From: a candidate division TM6 bacterium UASB124
Lineage (GTDB): Bacteria > Babelota > Babeliae > Babelales > RVW-14
Assembly: GCA_945872225.1 (NCBI GenBank)
Contig: CAMBZK010000011.1
Coordinates: forward strand, 1-17,012
DNA: 17,012 bases
Direction of reading: 5' to 3'
The notes under the pieces are model-generated. The model was not told where the DNA came from. It saw nothing but the letters and a program-made list of their open reading frames with translations, and ran no database searches. This document shows positions 1-6,869 of this stretch, in pieces. The translations under genes were made by a program, and so were the position numbers. Position 1 is the first letter of the stretch, and each line of letters opens with the position of its first letter.

Positions 1-43
1 ACGACTGCATTACCATCAAGCCCAAGCACTTAGGACACCTCAT
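1..43 (-). CDS. 5' end of a CxxC-containing protein (partial, runs off left edge)
   Basis: Only the first 14 codons are in the window, reading M-R-C-P-K-C-L-G-L-M-V-M-Q-S. The start is supported by a good ribosome binding site on the minus strand (GGAG at 50-53 after an A-rich run, 6 bases from the ATG). The immediate Cys-Pro-x-Cys pair is what N-terminal zinc-ribbon proteins often look like, but no function can be assigned from 14 residues. It lies downstream of and in the same orientation as the coiled-coil gene, after a 126-base gap. It could be a short spurious frame; the strong ribosome binding site argues against that. Confidence 0.55.
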   Translation of the reverse strand, partial: MRCPKCLGLMVMQS

Positions 44-49
44 GCTTAT

Positions 50-60
50 CTCCTTTTTTC
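50..60 (-). promoter_or_regulatory. Ribosome binding site of the left-edge partial gene
   Basis: The minus strand reads GAAAAAAGGAG here, followed by six bases and ATG. The purine-rich AAGGAG core and spacing are close to ideal. This is the main reason for calling a gene at the left edge. Confidence 0.55.
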
Positions 61-169
61 CGTAAGCAAGAAATAACCATTCAAACAAGTTCTGGCCACA
101 CCCTTTCATTCTAGTGTACCGCTTTCACCAGTTTTATAAAGCATTGGCCATTTGCCCTACTAGCACATG

Positions 170-1486
170 TTATCCACGCATCATCTTCTGTTTTAACTCA
201 TTCTCTAGCGCCGCCTTAGTTTGCTGCTCTTGCACCGTTAACGTAGATTTCTGTTCTGCAACGGGAACAGGTCTCACTGCTAGTGGCTTTAGAGGCGTAT
301 TGGTGACTGATAATGGCGTTGCCAGGGCAGAAGCGCCACCCTGCTCAATTGTATGTTTTTGGTCAAGAATAATAATCTGCAAATGTGCATTTTCTTTATT
401 AAGTGATTCTATCAACGGCACAACACTCGCTCGCGGTAATTGCTCGCTGCTGCTCTCTTTCAGCTGCGTTTGTACTTCGACAACCGTTGCACTCAAAGCC
501 TGTTTTTCTTGCTGAGCTAATGCATACGATAAGCGCAATTGCTCATCACGCGCAAGAAGTTCTTGCGCAAGCTCATTTTTCTGCGTGATAAGGTCATCAA
601 CTTGTTTGCGAGCGGCTAATTTACTAAAAAGACCATCGACCACAATACCACATTCACGCGTGCTTAAAAATGCTGCTTCTGCTATGCCATCCGGCTGCGC
701 TTTGTCAGTAACTAATGCCTGAATGTCATACAGCGCCATAACGCGCGCTTTATCAATGTCTTGCACCATAAAGCCTGCCTCGTTAACGCGCTGATCAAGC
801 ATATTGGCAACCCGATCAAATGAGATAAGAACATTTCTGAGCGCTTGCGCTTTTTGAAAGAGCAAAAAATAGCTCTTATCTGTCGGACTATGTATTTTTT
901 CCAGCGCTTCTATAAACCAATTGCGCTGCGCCTGAAAGTTTTTTACCAAATCTTGAAATACTTCAGAGTCCTCACCTTGTTGTACAATGGCTTCAAGGGC
1001 TTGTAAGTGTTGAAGGTATTCATCACGAAGGCCATATTTCCACGCTTTTTTTTCATTATTTTTCGATGCTGAAAGAAATGCCATCATGATTCGTCGACGC
1101 TTTTCTGCCTTAAGCTCAAACGCCTCTTTTTCAGCTTGCCTAATAATAGCTTCTATTGACTCAACCGTTTGCCGGCTCAACCGCTCTGCACGAGCATATG
1201 TATCACGTGCAACGGCAAAAGCAACCCTAGCAACGTTATGTTGTAAGTCGGCAGCTTTATACTGCCCAACAGATTGTGCCTTACCACCAATACTAGCGGT
1301 TCGGTTCTCGAAGTTACGCTGTGTAGCAAGCACCTTTTTCGCAGCCTCAAGCTCAACCACTTTAACATCAGCATCGCCAGCATGCAGCAATTGCTCACTG
1401 ACGTGACTAATTGAATCCATAGCAGAAAGTTGCTTCAACACACATGCAAAAACAACTTTTAGTAATAAAATAAGATTTGTTTTCAT
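170..1486 (-). CDS. Secreted or membrane-anchored coiled-coil protein of unknown function
   Basis: I do not recognise a family. The 438-residue product starts with a short hydrophobic segment (about residues 4-20, a possible signal peptide with cleavage near Ser21-Ala22, or a lipoprotein signal ending at Cys15). The rest is strongly helical: residues about 30-330 are rich in Ala, Glu, Gln, Lys and Arg with heptad-like spacing, suggesting long coiled coils. The C-terminus is a proline-containing linker (about 385-415) followed by a charged, Gln-rich tail. The start was moved to 1486 from an in-frame GTG at 1495: the ATG has a GAGGGG ribosome site 8 bases upstream that overlaps that GTG. A consensus-like -10 box lies 32 bases upstream. 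It is transcribed divergently from the hydrolase-like gene. Likely location is the periplasm or beyond; a structural or host-interaction role would be guesswork. Confidence 0.85.
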   Translation of the reverse strand: MKTNLILLLKVVFACVLKQLSAMDSISHVSEQLLHAGDADVKVVELEAAKKVLATQRNFENRTASIGGKAQSVGQYKAADLQHNVARVAFAVARDTYARAERLSRQTVESIEAIIRQAEKEAFELKAEKRRRIMMAFLSASKNNEKKAWKYGLRDEYLQHLQALEAIVQQGEDSEVFQDLVKNFQAQRNWFIEALEKIHSPTDKSYFLLFQKAQALRNVLISFDRVANMLDQRVNEAGFMVQDIDKARVMALYDIQALVTDKAQPDGIAEAAFLSTRECGIVVDGLFSKLAARKQVDDLITQKNELAQELLARDEQLRLSYALAQQEKQALSATVVEVQTQLKESSSEQLPRASVVPLIESLNKENAHLQIIILDQKHTIEQGGASALATPLSVTNTPLKPLAVRPVPVAEQKSTLTVQEQQTKAALENELKQKMMRG

Positions 1487-1494
1487 AAGCCCCA

Positions 1495-1500
1495 CCCCTC
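1495..1500 (-). promoter_or_regulatory. Ribosome binding site deciding the start of the coiled-coil gene
   Basis: GAGGGG on the minus strand, 8 bases before the ATG at 1486. The alternative GTG start (1493-1495) would overlap this site, so the ATG is preferred. Confidence 0.6.
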
Positions 1501-1518
1501 ATCGTATACTTTGATTTT

Positions 1519-1524
1519 ATTATA
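1519..1524 (-). promoter_or_regulatory. Probable -10 box for the coiled-coil gene
   Basis: A perfect TATAAT on the minus strand, 32 bases upstream of the ATG at 1486, placing the transcript start near 1512. The -35 partner is weak: TCTTGA with a 15-base spacer is the best match. On the plus strand the same gap contains GATAAT (1544-1549), a weaker candidate for the divergent gene at 1598, without a convincing -35. Confidence 0.45.
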
Positions 1525-1597
1525 GAAATTTTGGTTAACTCAAGATAATTGTGGAACAATAGCAAATTACCTGGCCCCCTCAAACGGAAGGCTCCCT

Positions 1598-3073
1598 ATG
1601 AAAGCGTTCTTAGCTGTCAAACGCAGCTCAAAAATTCTTCTAGCAGTCATCATCTCAATTTCGGCACTTGGTATTTTCATCCCTATGAGAATTTTTTTTG
1701 CCGATCGATTTTTTACAACCAAAAAGTCTAAAAGCCCTTACATAACCGTATTTATTCATGGGAGCTTTGGCCCCTTGCTTGGGTTTTTAAGCCTTCCAGA
1801 TGTACTAAACGACAAAATCTCTGGCACGCTCTACCGAACAACAACAAAAAAAATGCGCATGGACGATTTTTTTTATAAAAGCCAGCCAATCTTGGATAGA
1901 GGGTTAAAGCGCATTATGCCAACCCTTAACCCTGCGCTTATTGGCAATAAGTACTATGCTGCCTACCCTATAACGCAGGCTTATGCCAGCATTAACGAAG
2001 CATGCAAACCAGATAATCATAATGAACTGCTTTACACATTCGGCTGGTCTGGCCTCATGAGCCAACATAGTCGGCGCTACGAAGCAATACGCCTCTACAA
2101 TGCCCTAGCCCAAGAAGTTGAAAAACTACAAAAAGAGGGCCTCACCCCCCGCATCAGAATCATTACACACTCCCACGGGGGCAACTTATGCCTTAATTTA
2201 GCGGCAGTACAGTACGTCCTTAAAAGTCATGCTTTCGACCAACGCCAGATTATTAGCTCTGATCCTGACGAACAAGAATCAATCGAAAAAATGGCTGCTC
2301 TGTTCACAAAGCTAACAACAAAAGAAATTGCCTCAATGGGCGTTGATCAAAAAATATATGACTATGTGCCTCAGCATAAAAACCTTGTCATTGATGAGCT
2401 CGTCATGCTGGGAACCCCCATCCAAGCAGAAACAGAAACCTTTTGTTACGCCCCCATATTCAAAACAGTCTACAATTTGTACTCTGATGAAGACCAAGTG
2501 CAAAAAAGCGACTGGATAAGCACCAAAAAAAGCCTTAGTAATGCCCGCGTAAGTAAAAAAGCTCCTGCTTCTTTACTTAAATTTGGCCCCCCAGCAAGAG
2601 TAATTCAAGCACAGATCATTACGCACAAAGGGGCTATCAAAGCGCCAACCAAAAACCAAAAAGCGCATAAGGCATCAGAAGAAAAAAGCCTACTAACACA
2701 GCTCCTCGAAGGTAAAAATGTTTTTACCCGCAATAGTGCTGACCCAACACATAAAGAGCTCTGGTTCTTGGGATGGGAAAATAGCGATGAAGCTTTCTCG
2801 TTGCCAATAGCACCCTTGCCAATTGTTGCATTTATCCCTTTAATTACTAAGGTTTTAACGCAATCAACCTATACCGATGCAACAATCACCCTCAAAAAAA
2901 CTGATGCTTTATTTGCTATTACAGCAACATCAAATAAAAATTTGCACAGCACAACCATTACGTTGCCCCTCGAAATAGTTACTGATTTACAAAAAAAGAC
3001 TGATTTATGGAAAGCACCAGAAAGTACGCAGCTACACGAGTTTGAAGCTGTTTATAAACACCTCACAACATAG
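1598..3073 (+). CDS. Membrane-anchored alpha/beta-hydrolase-like protein (lipase/esterase-like)
   Basis: The 491-residue product has a basic N-terminus and one hydrophobic segment (about residues 13-35), an uncleaved anchor or signal. A beta-strand followed by His54-Gly55 resembles the oxyanion-loop HG of lipases. I-T-H-S-H-G-G (residues 189-195) matches the nucleophile-elbow pattern, with Ser192 as the probable nucleophile. VMLGTP (269-274) is also typical of the fold after the nucleophile. Asp297 or Asp299 and His385 are possible triad partners, but this is inferred from order alone. The C-terminal part (about 400-491) is Thr- and Lys-rich and unassigned. The start has GGAAGG 6 bases upstream. 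It stands alone between the divergent coiled-coil gene and bamA; whether it is co-transcribed with bamA (100-base gap) is unclear. Substrate unknown; a phospholipase or other esterase acting at the inner membrane or periplasm is plausible. Confidence 0.7.
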   Translation: MKAFLAVKRSSKILLAVIISISALGIFIPMRIFFADRFFTTKKSKSPYITVFIHGSFGPLLGFLSLPDVLNDKISGTLYRTTTKKMRMDDFFYKSQPILDRGLKRIMPTLNPALIGNKYYAAYPITQAYASINEACKPDNHNELLYTFGWSGLMSQHSRRYEAIRLYNALAQEVEKLQKEGLTPRIRIITHSHGGNLCLNLAAVQYVLKSHAFDQRQIISSDPDEQESIEKMAALFTKLTTKEIASMGVDQKIYDYVPQHKNLVIDELVMLGTPIQAETETFCYAPIFKTVYNLYSDEDQVQKSDWISTKKSLSNARVSKKAPASLLKFGPPARVIQAQIITHKGAIKAPTKNQKAHKASEEKSLLTQLLEGKNVFTRNSADPTHKELWFLGWENSDEAFSLPIAPLPIVAFIPLITKVLTQSTYTDATITLKKTDALFAITATSNKNLHSTTITLPLEIVTDLQKKTDLWKAPESTQLHEFEAVYKHLTT

Positions 3074-3161
3074 TTCGCTGCAAAAATCATAGCTTTTTTT
3101 TCCTGAGCGGTTATCATAAAATCCTCATTTGACGCAGATACGCGTCTTCAATAGGCCGTTC

Positions 3162-3170
3162 AGGAGGGAG
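3162..3170 (+). promoter_or_regulatory. Ribosome binding site deciding the bamA start
   Basis: AGGAGGGAG, whose AGGAGG core is 6 bases before the ATG at 3174. It rules against an in-frame TTG at 3129, which would add 15 charged residues ahead of the signal peptide. Confidence 0.8.
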
Positions 3171-3173
3171 ATC

Positions 3174-5546
3174 ATGAAGGCACCGCTAAGTCGCATTGTA
3201 GCGCTATTTTTCGTTGTGTTGGTTACATCGCTCGATGTGCTCTGTGCAAGTAGCACACAGCCTCGCATTGTTCGTATAGCCGTCGAAGGAAACAAATACA
3301 TCACCGCAGATGCTATTTTAAAACGATTACCATTCACCCAAGGTGAGCTGTTTGATGAAAAAAAGTCACCACTTGCCATCAAAAACATCTACGACCTTGG
3401 ACAGTTTCGCCAAATTCGTATTGAAAAAGAAGATGAAGGCGACGGAATTGCACTCTTTGTTGTTGTTGAAGAAAAAAAACTTGTTGAAAAAATAACCATC
3501 ACCGGCAACAAAGCGCTTAAAACTAAAGAGATAAGAGAGAAGCTCCATCTTGATAAAGTTACCAGCGCCGATGATGAAACACTACGCAGAATCGCTCGTA
3601 GTATCGAAAAAATGTATCAAGAAGAAAACAAGCACCTAGTCACGGTAACGCCTAAGCTTGAAGATAGCACTGAGAATCCGGACAAAACGATTGCAACCCT
3701 CACCATCAACGAAGGGCCAAAATCGTTGATTAAATTTGTGCGCTTTCTTGGAAACAAAAACCTTTCTGATCGCAAGCTTCGCGCCAGTGTTTTTACACGA
3801 GAAAATTGGCTTTTAAGCTTCATGGATAGCGCCGGCAGTTATAATCCAGAAATGCTCGATATGGATAAACACCGCATCGAGTATCAATACCGTGATTTTG
3901 GCTACCTACAAGCAAAAGTCTTTAAAGTTGATACTGAATTTACCAATAAAAAGCGTGATATCGCTGTTACCTTTCACATCAAAGAAGGGCCACAGTTTAT
4001 TATTCGCCACATCACTCTTGAGGGCGATGATATTCATACAACTGAAGAGCTTACAAAACTATGCCTTCTTGAAGCGGGCAAAGCATTTTCTCAAGAAAAA
4101 TTAGTCCATACCATGAACCGTATCAAAGATTTATACGGTACTTCTGGATACATCTATACCGATGTCTACCCACAAATTATCCCTGATGAGAGCACCAATA
4201 CGGTAGATATAAGCCTTAATGTCGATCGCGGCAGCAAGCTGTATGCAAACCGCATTATTATTACGGGGAACAACGTCACCAAAGATAAAGTCGTACGTCG
4301 CCAGCTCGATATTGTTGAAGGCGAGCTCATCACTACAAAAAAAATGAGTAATTCTCAGTCCGCTGTAGAGTACCTAAGCTTTTTTGAGCGTGATGGCGTG
4401 CAATGGCGCATCCATCGGACCACGGACAATCTTGCCGACCTTGAATTGAACCTGAAAGAGGCAAAAACGGGCAGTTTAAACGTCACCATGAACTATGGTA
4501 CCGACCAGTACAACTCAAAGCCTTCTCTACGCGGTGGCATTGTTCTTGAAAAAGGGAATCTCTTTGGCCGCGGTTGGGATGTTGGCGCCATGATTCAGTC
4601 AGACCGTCATCATGTCAGAAAGATGGAAGCGCATTTCTTTGACCCACACCTCTTCGACAGCGACGTCTCTGGTGGCCTATTTGTCTACAGACGCCTCGAT
4701 GATTATGAACAATGGCAAAATGTCACGCCAAGCCCACGGCAAAAAGTCCTTGGTGGCAACGTCCGCTTTGGCTTCTTGCTACCAGAAATCGCCAAACGCC
4801 TGCAATTAGTTGCAGAACTTGGGATTGAGAATATTCACAATAATAAGCCCCAATCGAATGATCCATTTTTTGAGCCTATTGTTCGTCGTACCTTCCAAGA
4901 GGGTACCCTTAAATGGCTTGGCCTTGATTTGGTCAAAGATATCCGCAACCACCAGGTTTATCCTAGCGAGGGATACAAAGTCTCTCTCAATACTCGTATA
5001 GCCCCGCCTGGCATTAACGGCCAATTCAGCTTCTTTAAGTACGAGCTTGAAGGCAGCCATTACTCAGCGCTCATAGGTGATGACAGCTTAGTTCTTGCGC
5101 TCCATGCTCGCGTTGGACGTATTAGCGCGCTTGATACAGCGCTCCCAGTACCATACAAAGAGCTGTTCCATATGGGCGGCCAGAGCACCGTTCGCGGCTT
5201 TGTCTGGGGCAGTATTGGTCCAGCATATCAAACTGGCGACCCCCTTGGTGCACGCAATGCCTTACAGATCAATACTGAGCTTATCTTCCCCCTGATCCCT
5301 GATTACTCCATGAAAGCACACGCGTTTTATGACGCAGGAGCTGGTTGGAATACACCAAAAACGGGCATTGCTGACCCTCGCTCGATTAAGCGAGACAAGT
5401 TTAATTTGCGCCACTCAATAGGCCTCGGGCTCAACCTCCTCAAGCCAGTGCCCGCCAAGATTGACTGGGGCTTTAAACTCGATCGTAAAAAGAGCGAGCA
5501 TGAGTCGCCAAGCGAATTCCATTTAAGTATGAATTATGCGTGGTAA
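3174..5546 (+). CDS. bamA: Outer membrane protein assembly factor BamA
   Basis: BamA (Omp85 family) is the central pore of the BAM complex that folds beta-barrel proteins into the outer membrane. The 790-residue product is close to the usual length of about 800. It has a signal peptide (about 1-25), then five POTRA repeats at roughly 31-100, 101-181, 182-272, 273-353 and 354-433, each with the typical G-N-x beta-alpha pattern (for example EGNKYI, TGNKAL, LGNKNL, TGNNVT). The beta-barrel runs from about 434 to the end. The conserved VRGF motif of barrel loop 6 is at 673-676, preceded by MGGQST. The protein ends in an aromatic residue (Trp), as barrel proteins usually do. The start at 3174 is set by a strong ribosome binding site. 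An intrinsic terminator follows 21 bases after the stop. Downstream lie an unknown secreted protein and LPS-export genes; in many Gram-negatives bamA is instead followed by skp and lpxD. Confidence 0.97.
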   Translation: MKAPLSRIVALFFVVLVTSLDVLCASSTQPRIVRIAVEGNKYITADAILKRLPFTQGELFDEKKSPLAIKNIYDLGQFRQIRIEKEDEGDGIALFVVVEEKKLVEKITITGNKALKTKEIREKLHLDKVTSADDETLRRIARSIEKMYQEENKHLVTVTPKLEDSTENPDKTIATLTINEGPKSLIKFVRFLGNKNLSDRKLRASVFTRENWLLSFMDSAGSYNPEMLDMDKHRIEYQYRDFGYLQAKVFKVDTEFTNKKRDIAVTFHIKEGPQFIIRHITLEGDDIHTTEELTKLCLLEAGKAFSQEKLVHTMNRIKDLYGTSGYIYTDVYPQIIPDESTNTVDISLNVDRGSKLYANRIIITGNNVTKDKVVRRQLDIVEGELITTKKMSNSQSAVEYLSFFERDGVQWRIHRTTDNLADLELNLKEAKTGSLNVTMNYGTDQYNSKPSLRGGIVLEKGNLFGRGWDVGAMIQSDRHHVRKMEAHFFDPHLFDSDVSGGLFVYRRLDDYEQWQNVTPSPRQKVLGGNVRFGFLLPEIAKRLQLVAELGIENIHNNKPQSNDPFFEPIVRRTFQEGTLKWLGLDLVKDIRNHQVYPSEGYKVSLNTRIAPPGINGQFSFFKYELEGSHYSALIGDDSLVLALHARVGRISALDTALPVPYKELFHMGGQSTVRGFVWGSIGPAYQTGDPLGARNALQINTELIFPLIPDYSMKAHAFYDAGAGWNTPKTGIADPRSIKRDKFNLRHSIGLGLNLLKPVPAKIDWGFKLDRKKSEHESPSEFHLSMNYAW

Positions 5547-5567
5547 TTTATCATAAGCCATCTTGCT

Positions 5568-5608
5568 ATGTGCCCATTTTAGCGTTAAGCTTTGGGCACA
5601 TTTTATTT
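5568..5608 (+). terminator. Rho-independent terminator after bamA
   Basis: Perfect 9-base inverted repeat, ATGTGCCCA (5568-5576) and TGGGCACAT (5593-5601), with a 16-base loop and a T-rich tail (TTTTATTT from 5601). It sits 21 bases after the bamA stop. The tail ends only 18 bases before the next start codon, so the next gene depends on read-through or on a promoter that I cannot identify. Confidence 0.8.
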
Positions 5609-5626
5609 GCTTAGAAAAAGGGCTCC

Positions 5627-6241
5627 ATGATGAACAAAATTACCGTACTTCTTACTTTATCTATAGCGCTAAGCAGCGCTTTCGTGACAACTCAGGCCGT
5701 AGCCAACGGTCAAGACGAAGCTGAAAAAAACCTTGTTACTATTGCCATTGGCGATGCCATCAAATTTTTTGGCACCTTCAACGGCGATGAGAATACTCCT
5801 GGTTCATACACGTTTACTGAGTGGCAGGTTAACGATCAAAAGACCCTTGATGTGGTTGTAAAAACACTTGTTAAAGCACTTTCTGAAAATAAAGATCTAG
5901 AAGATCAAATCTGGAATATGACTGGCTCAGAAGCGCTCTGGCATGTGCGAGAAATTTTAATACACTCAGCAAAATTGGGCTGTGCCTCTAGTGTAGCTTT
6001 ATTAAAATGCCTTAAGCGCGCGCTCTGTTTTATCGGCGAACATGGAAAGAGTGGCATCGAAAAGGCTTATGGCGTTTCACGCCGTCAACTCAAAAAACGC
6101 TATCCTGATGCAAATTGGAATAAAGAATGGGACTTTGATAATGATAATAAAGCTGGTCAAGCCAGTCCTAACGCTAACTTGATTGCAAGTAGAAAAAGGG
6201 CAGCATTCGCATCATTAGGCCAACCAAACTCAGGATATTAA
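5627..6241 (+). CDS. Secreted protein of unknown function between bamA and the lptA-like gene
   Basis: I do not recognise a family. The 204-residue product has a clear signal peptide (hydrophobic about 5-20, probable signal peptidase I cut after A-V-A at 24-26). The mature part is about 178 residues, mainly helical, with three cysteines (119, 128, 134) in a hydrophobic helical stretch (about 103-136), then a basic segment (about 150-158) and a polar C-terminus. It is not Skp: there is no long coiled coil, although the location after bamA is where skp is often found. The start is one of two tandem ATG codons (5627 or 5630); AAAAAGGG upstream is only a fair ribosome site. The stop is one base from the next start, so it is probably co-transcribed and coupled with the lptA-like gene. 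A role in envelope biogenesis is inferred from position only. Confidence 0.8.
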   Translation: MMNKITVLLTLSIALSSAFVTTQAVANGQDEAEKNLVTIAIGDAIKFFGTFNGDENTPGSYTFTEWQVNDQKTLDVVVKTLVKALSENKDLEDQIWNMTGSEALWHVREILIHSAKLGCASSVALLKCLKRALCFIGEHGKSGIEKAYGVSRRQLKKRYPDANWNKEWDFDNDNKAGQASPNANLIASRKRAAFASLGQPNSGY

Positions 6242-6242
6242 C

Positions 6243-6869
6243 ATGATGAATTATTGTTCAAAAAGCCTTTTATTATCTGCTCTTTTGCTTACTCCATTGC
6301 TTAACTTACTTGCAAAACCAATACTGCCCGATGAATCAAAAATAACGATCACCAGCAACAAGGCTTCCTGCCAGCAAAACCAACAACACAAAAAACAGTT
6401 CACCTTTACCTATCTGGACAATGTAACCGTTGATTTTTCAGATGGTACCCATGCCGCGTCAGATAAACTGGTCGTTGATATTGATACCACCAAACCAGAA
6501 GTATCGCCAACAACAAATAAGACACAACAAATCAAGACCATAACCATGTCCAACCATGTGCTTTTTACACAAAAAGAGCGTAAAGCACGGGCTGACCAAG
6601 CGGTGTTTTACCCTGAAAAAAAGCAATGCATCCTCAGCGGGAATGTTCGCATTACACAAAAACCTGTTGATGAAAAAGGCATTCCGATGAACATTAACTG
6701 CTCAAAGGCTGCCATTGATATGACATCTGGCAATATTCGCCTACTCGGAACCGACGCAAAACCAGTTTCCACCACGCTTGTACTCAATAAAAAATCCAGC
6801 ATCCTGCAACAGCCACTGGTCACCGCGCATGCCAAACATCCAATTCCTGTCGCCAGCCGAAGCGCGTAA
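6243..6869 (+). CDS. lptA: LptA-like (OstA family) periplasmic LPS transport protein
   Basis: LptA forms the periplasmic bridge that carries lipopolysaccharide from the LptBFGC complex to LptD. The 208-residue product has a signal peptide (about 1-24, hydrophobic core L-L-L-S-A-L-L-L). The rest is beta-rich with OstA-like repeats: ITITSNKA (34-41), a YLDNVTVDF strand (57-65) followed by G-T-H-A-A-S-D-K-L, and a typical ARADQAVFYPE...LSGNVRITQ segment (115-139). Length is near that of E. coli LptA (185). Start is ATG 6243 (or the tandem ATG at 6246), with CAGGA 7 bases upstream. It begins one base after the preceding stop, and its last 13 codons overlap the start of mutL. The kdsC-like and LptC-like genes two genes downstream support the LPS role. 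A divergent OstA-domain protein with another periplasmic role is the alternative. Confidence 0.75.
   Translation: MMNYCSKSLLLSALLLTPLLNLLAKPILPDESKITITSNKASCQQNQQHKKQFTFTYLDNVTVDFSDGTHAASDKLVVDIDTTKPEVSPTTNKTQQIKTITMSNHVLFTQKERKARADQAVFYPEKKQCILSGNVRITQKPVDEKGIPMNINCSKAAIDMTSGNIRLLGTDAKPVSTTLVLNKKSSILQQPLVTAHAKHPIPVASRSA

Noticed and set aside
3074..3104. T-run after the hydrolase-like gene as a terminator
   Set aside because: An eight-T run is present but the best stem before it is three or four weak pairs, so it was not called.
3131..3146. Hairpin GACGC/GCGTC with a 6-base loop ahead of bamA
   Set aside because: Only five base pairs, no T-tract and no link to the ribosome site; likely chance.
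3129..3157. TTGACG as a -35 box for bamA
   Set aside because: No acceptable -10 hexamer at 16-18 bases; the box alone is not evidence.
3129..3173. Longer bamA reading frame from TTG 3129
   Set aside because: It adds charged residues before the signal peptide, while the ATG at 3174 has a near-perfect ribosome site.
6778..6828. Longer mutL reading frame
   Set aside because: The extra 17 residues do not resemble MutL; the family starts at M-P-x-I-Q.
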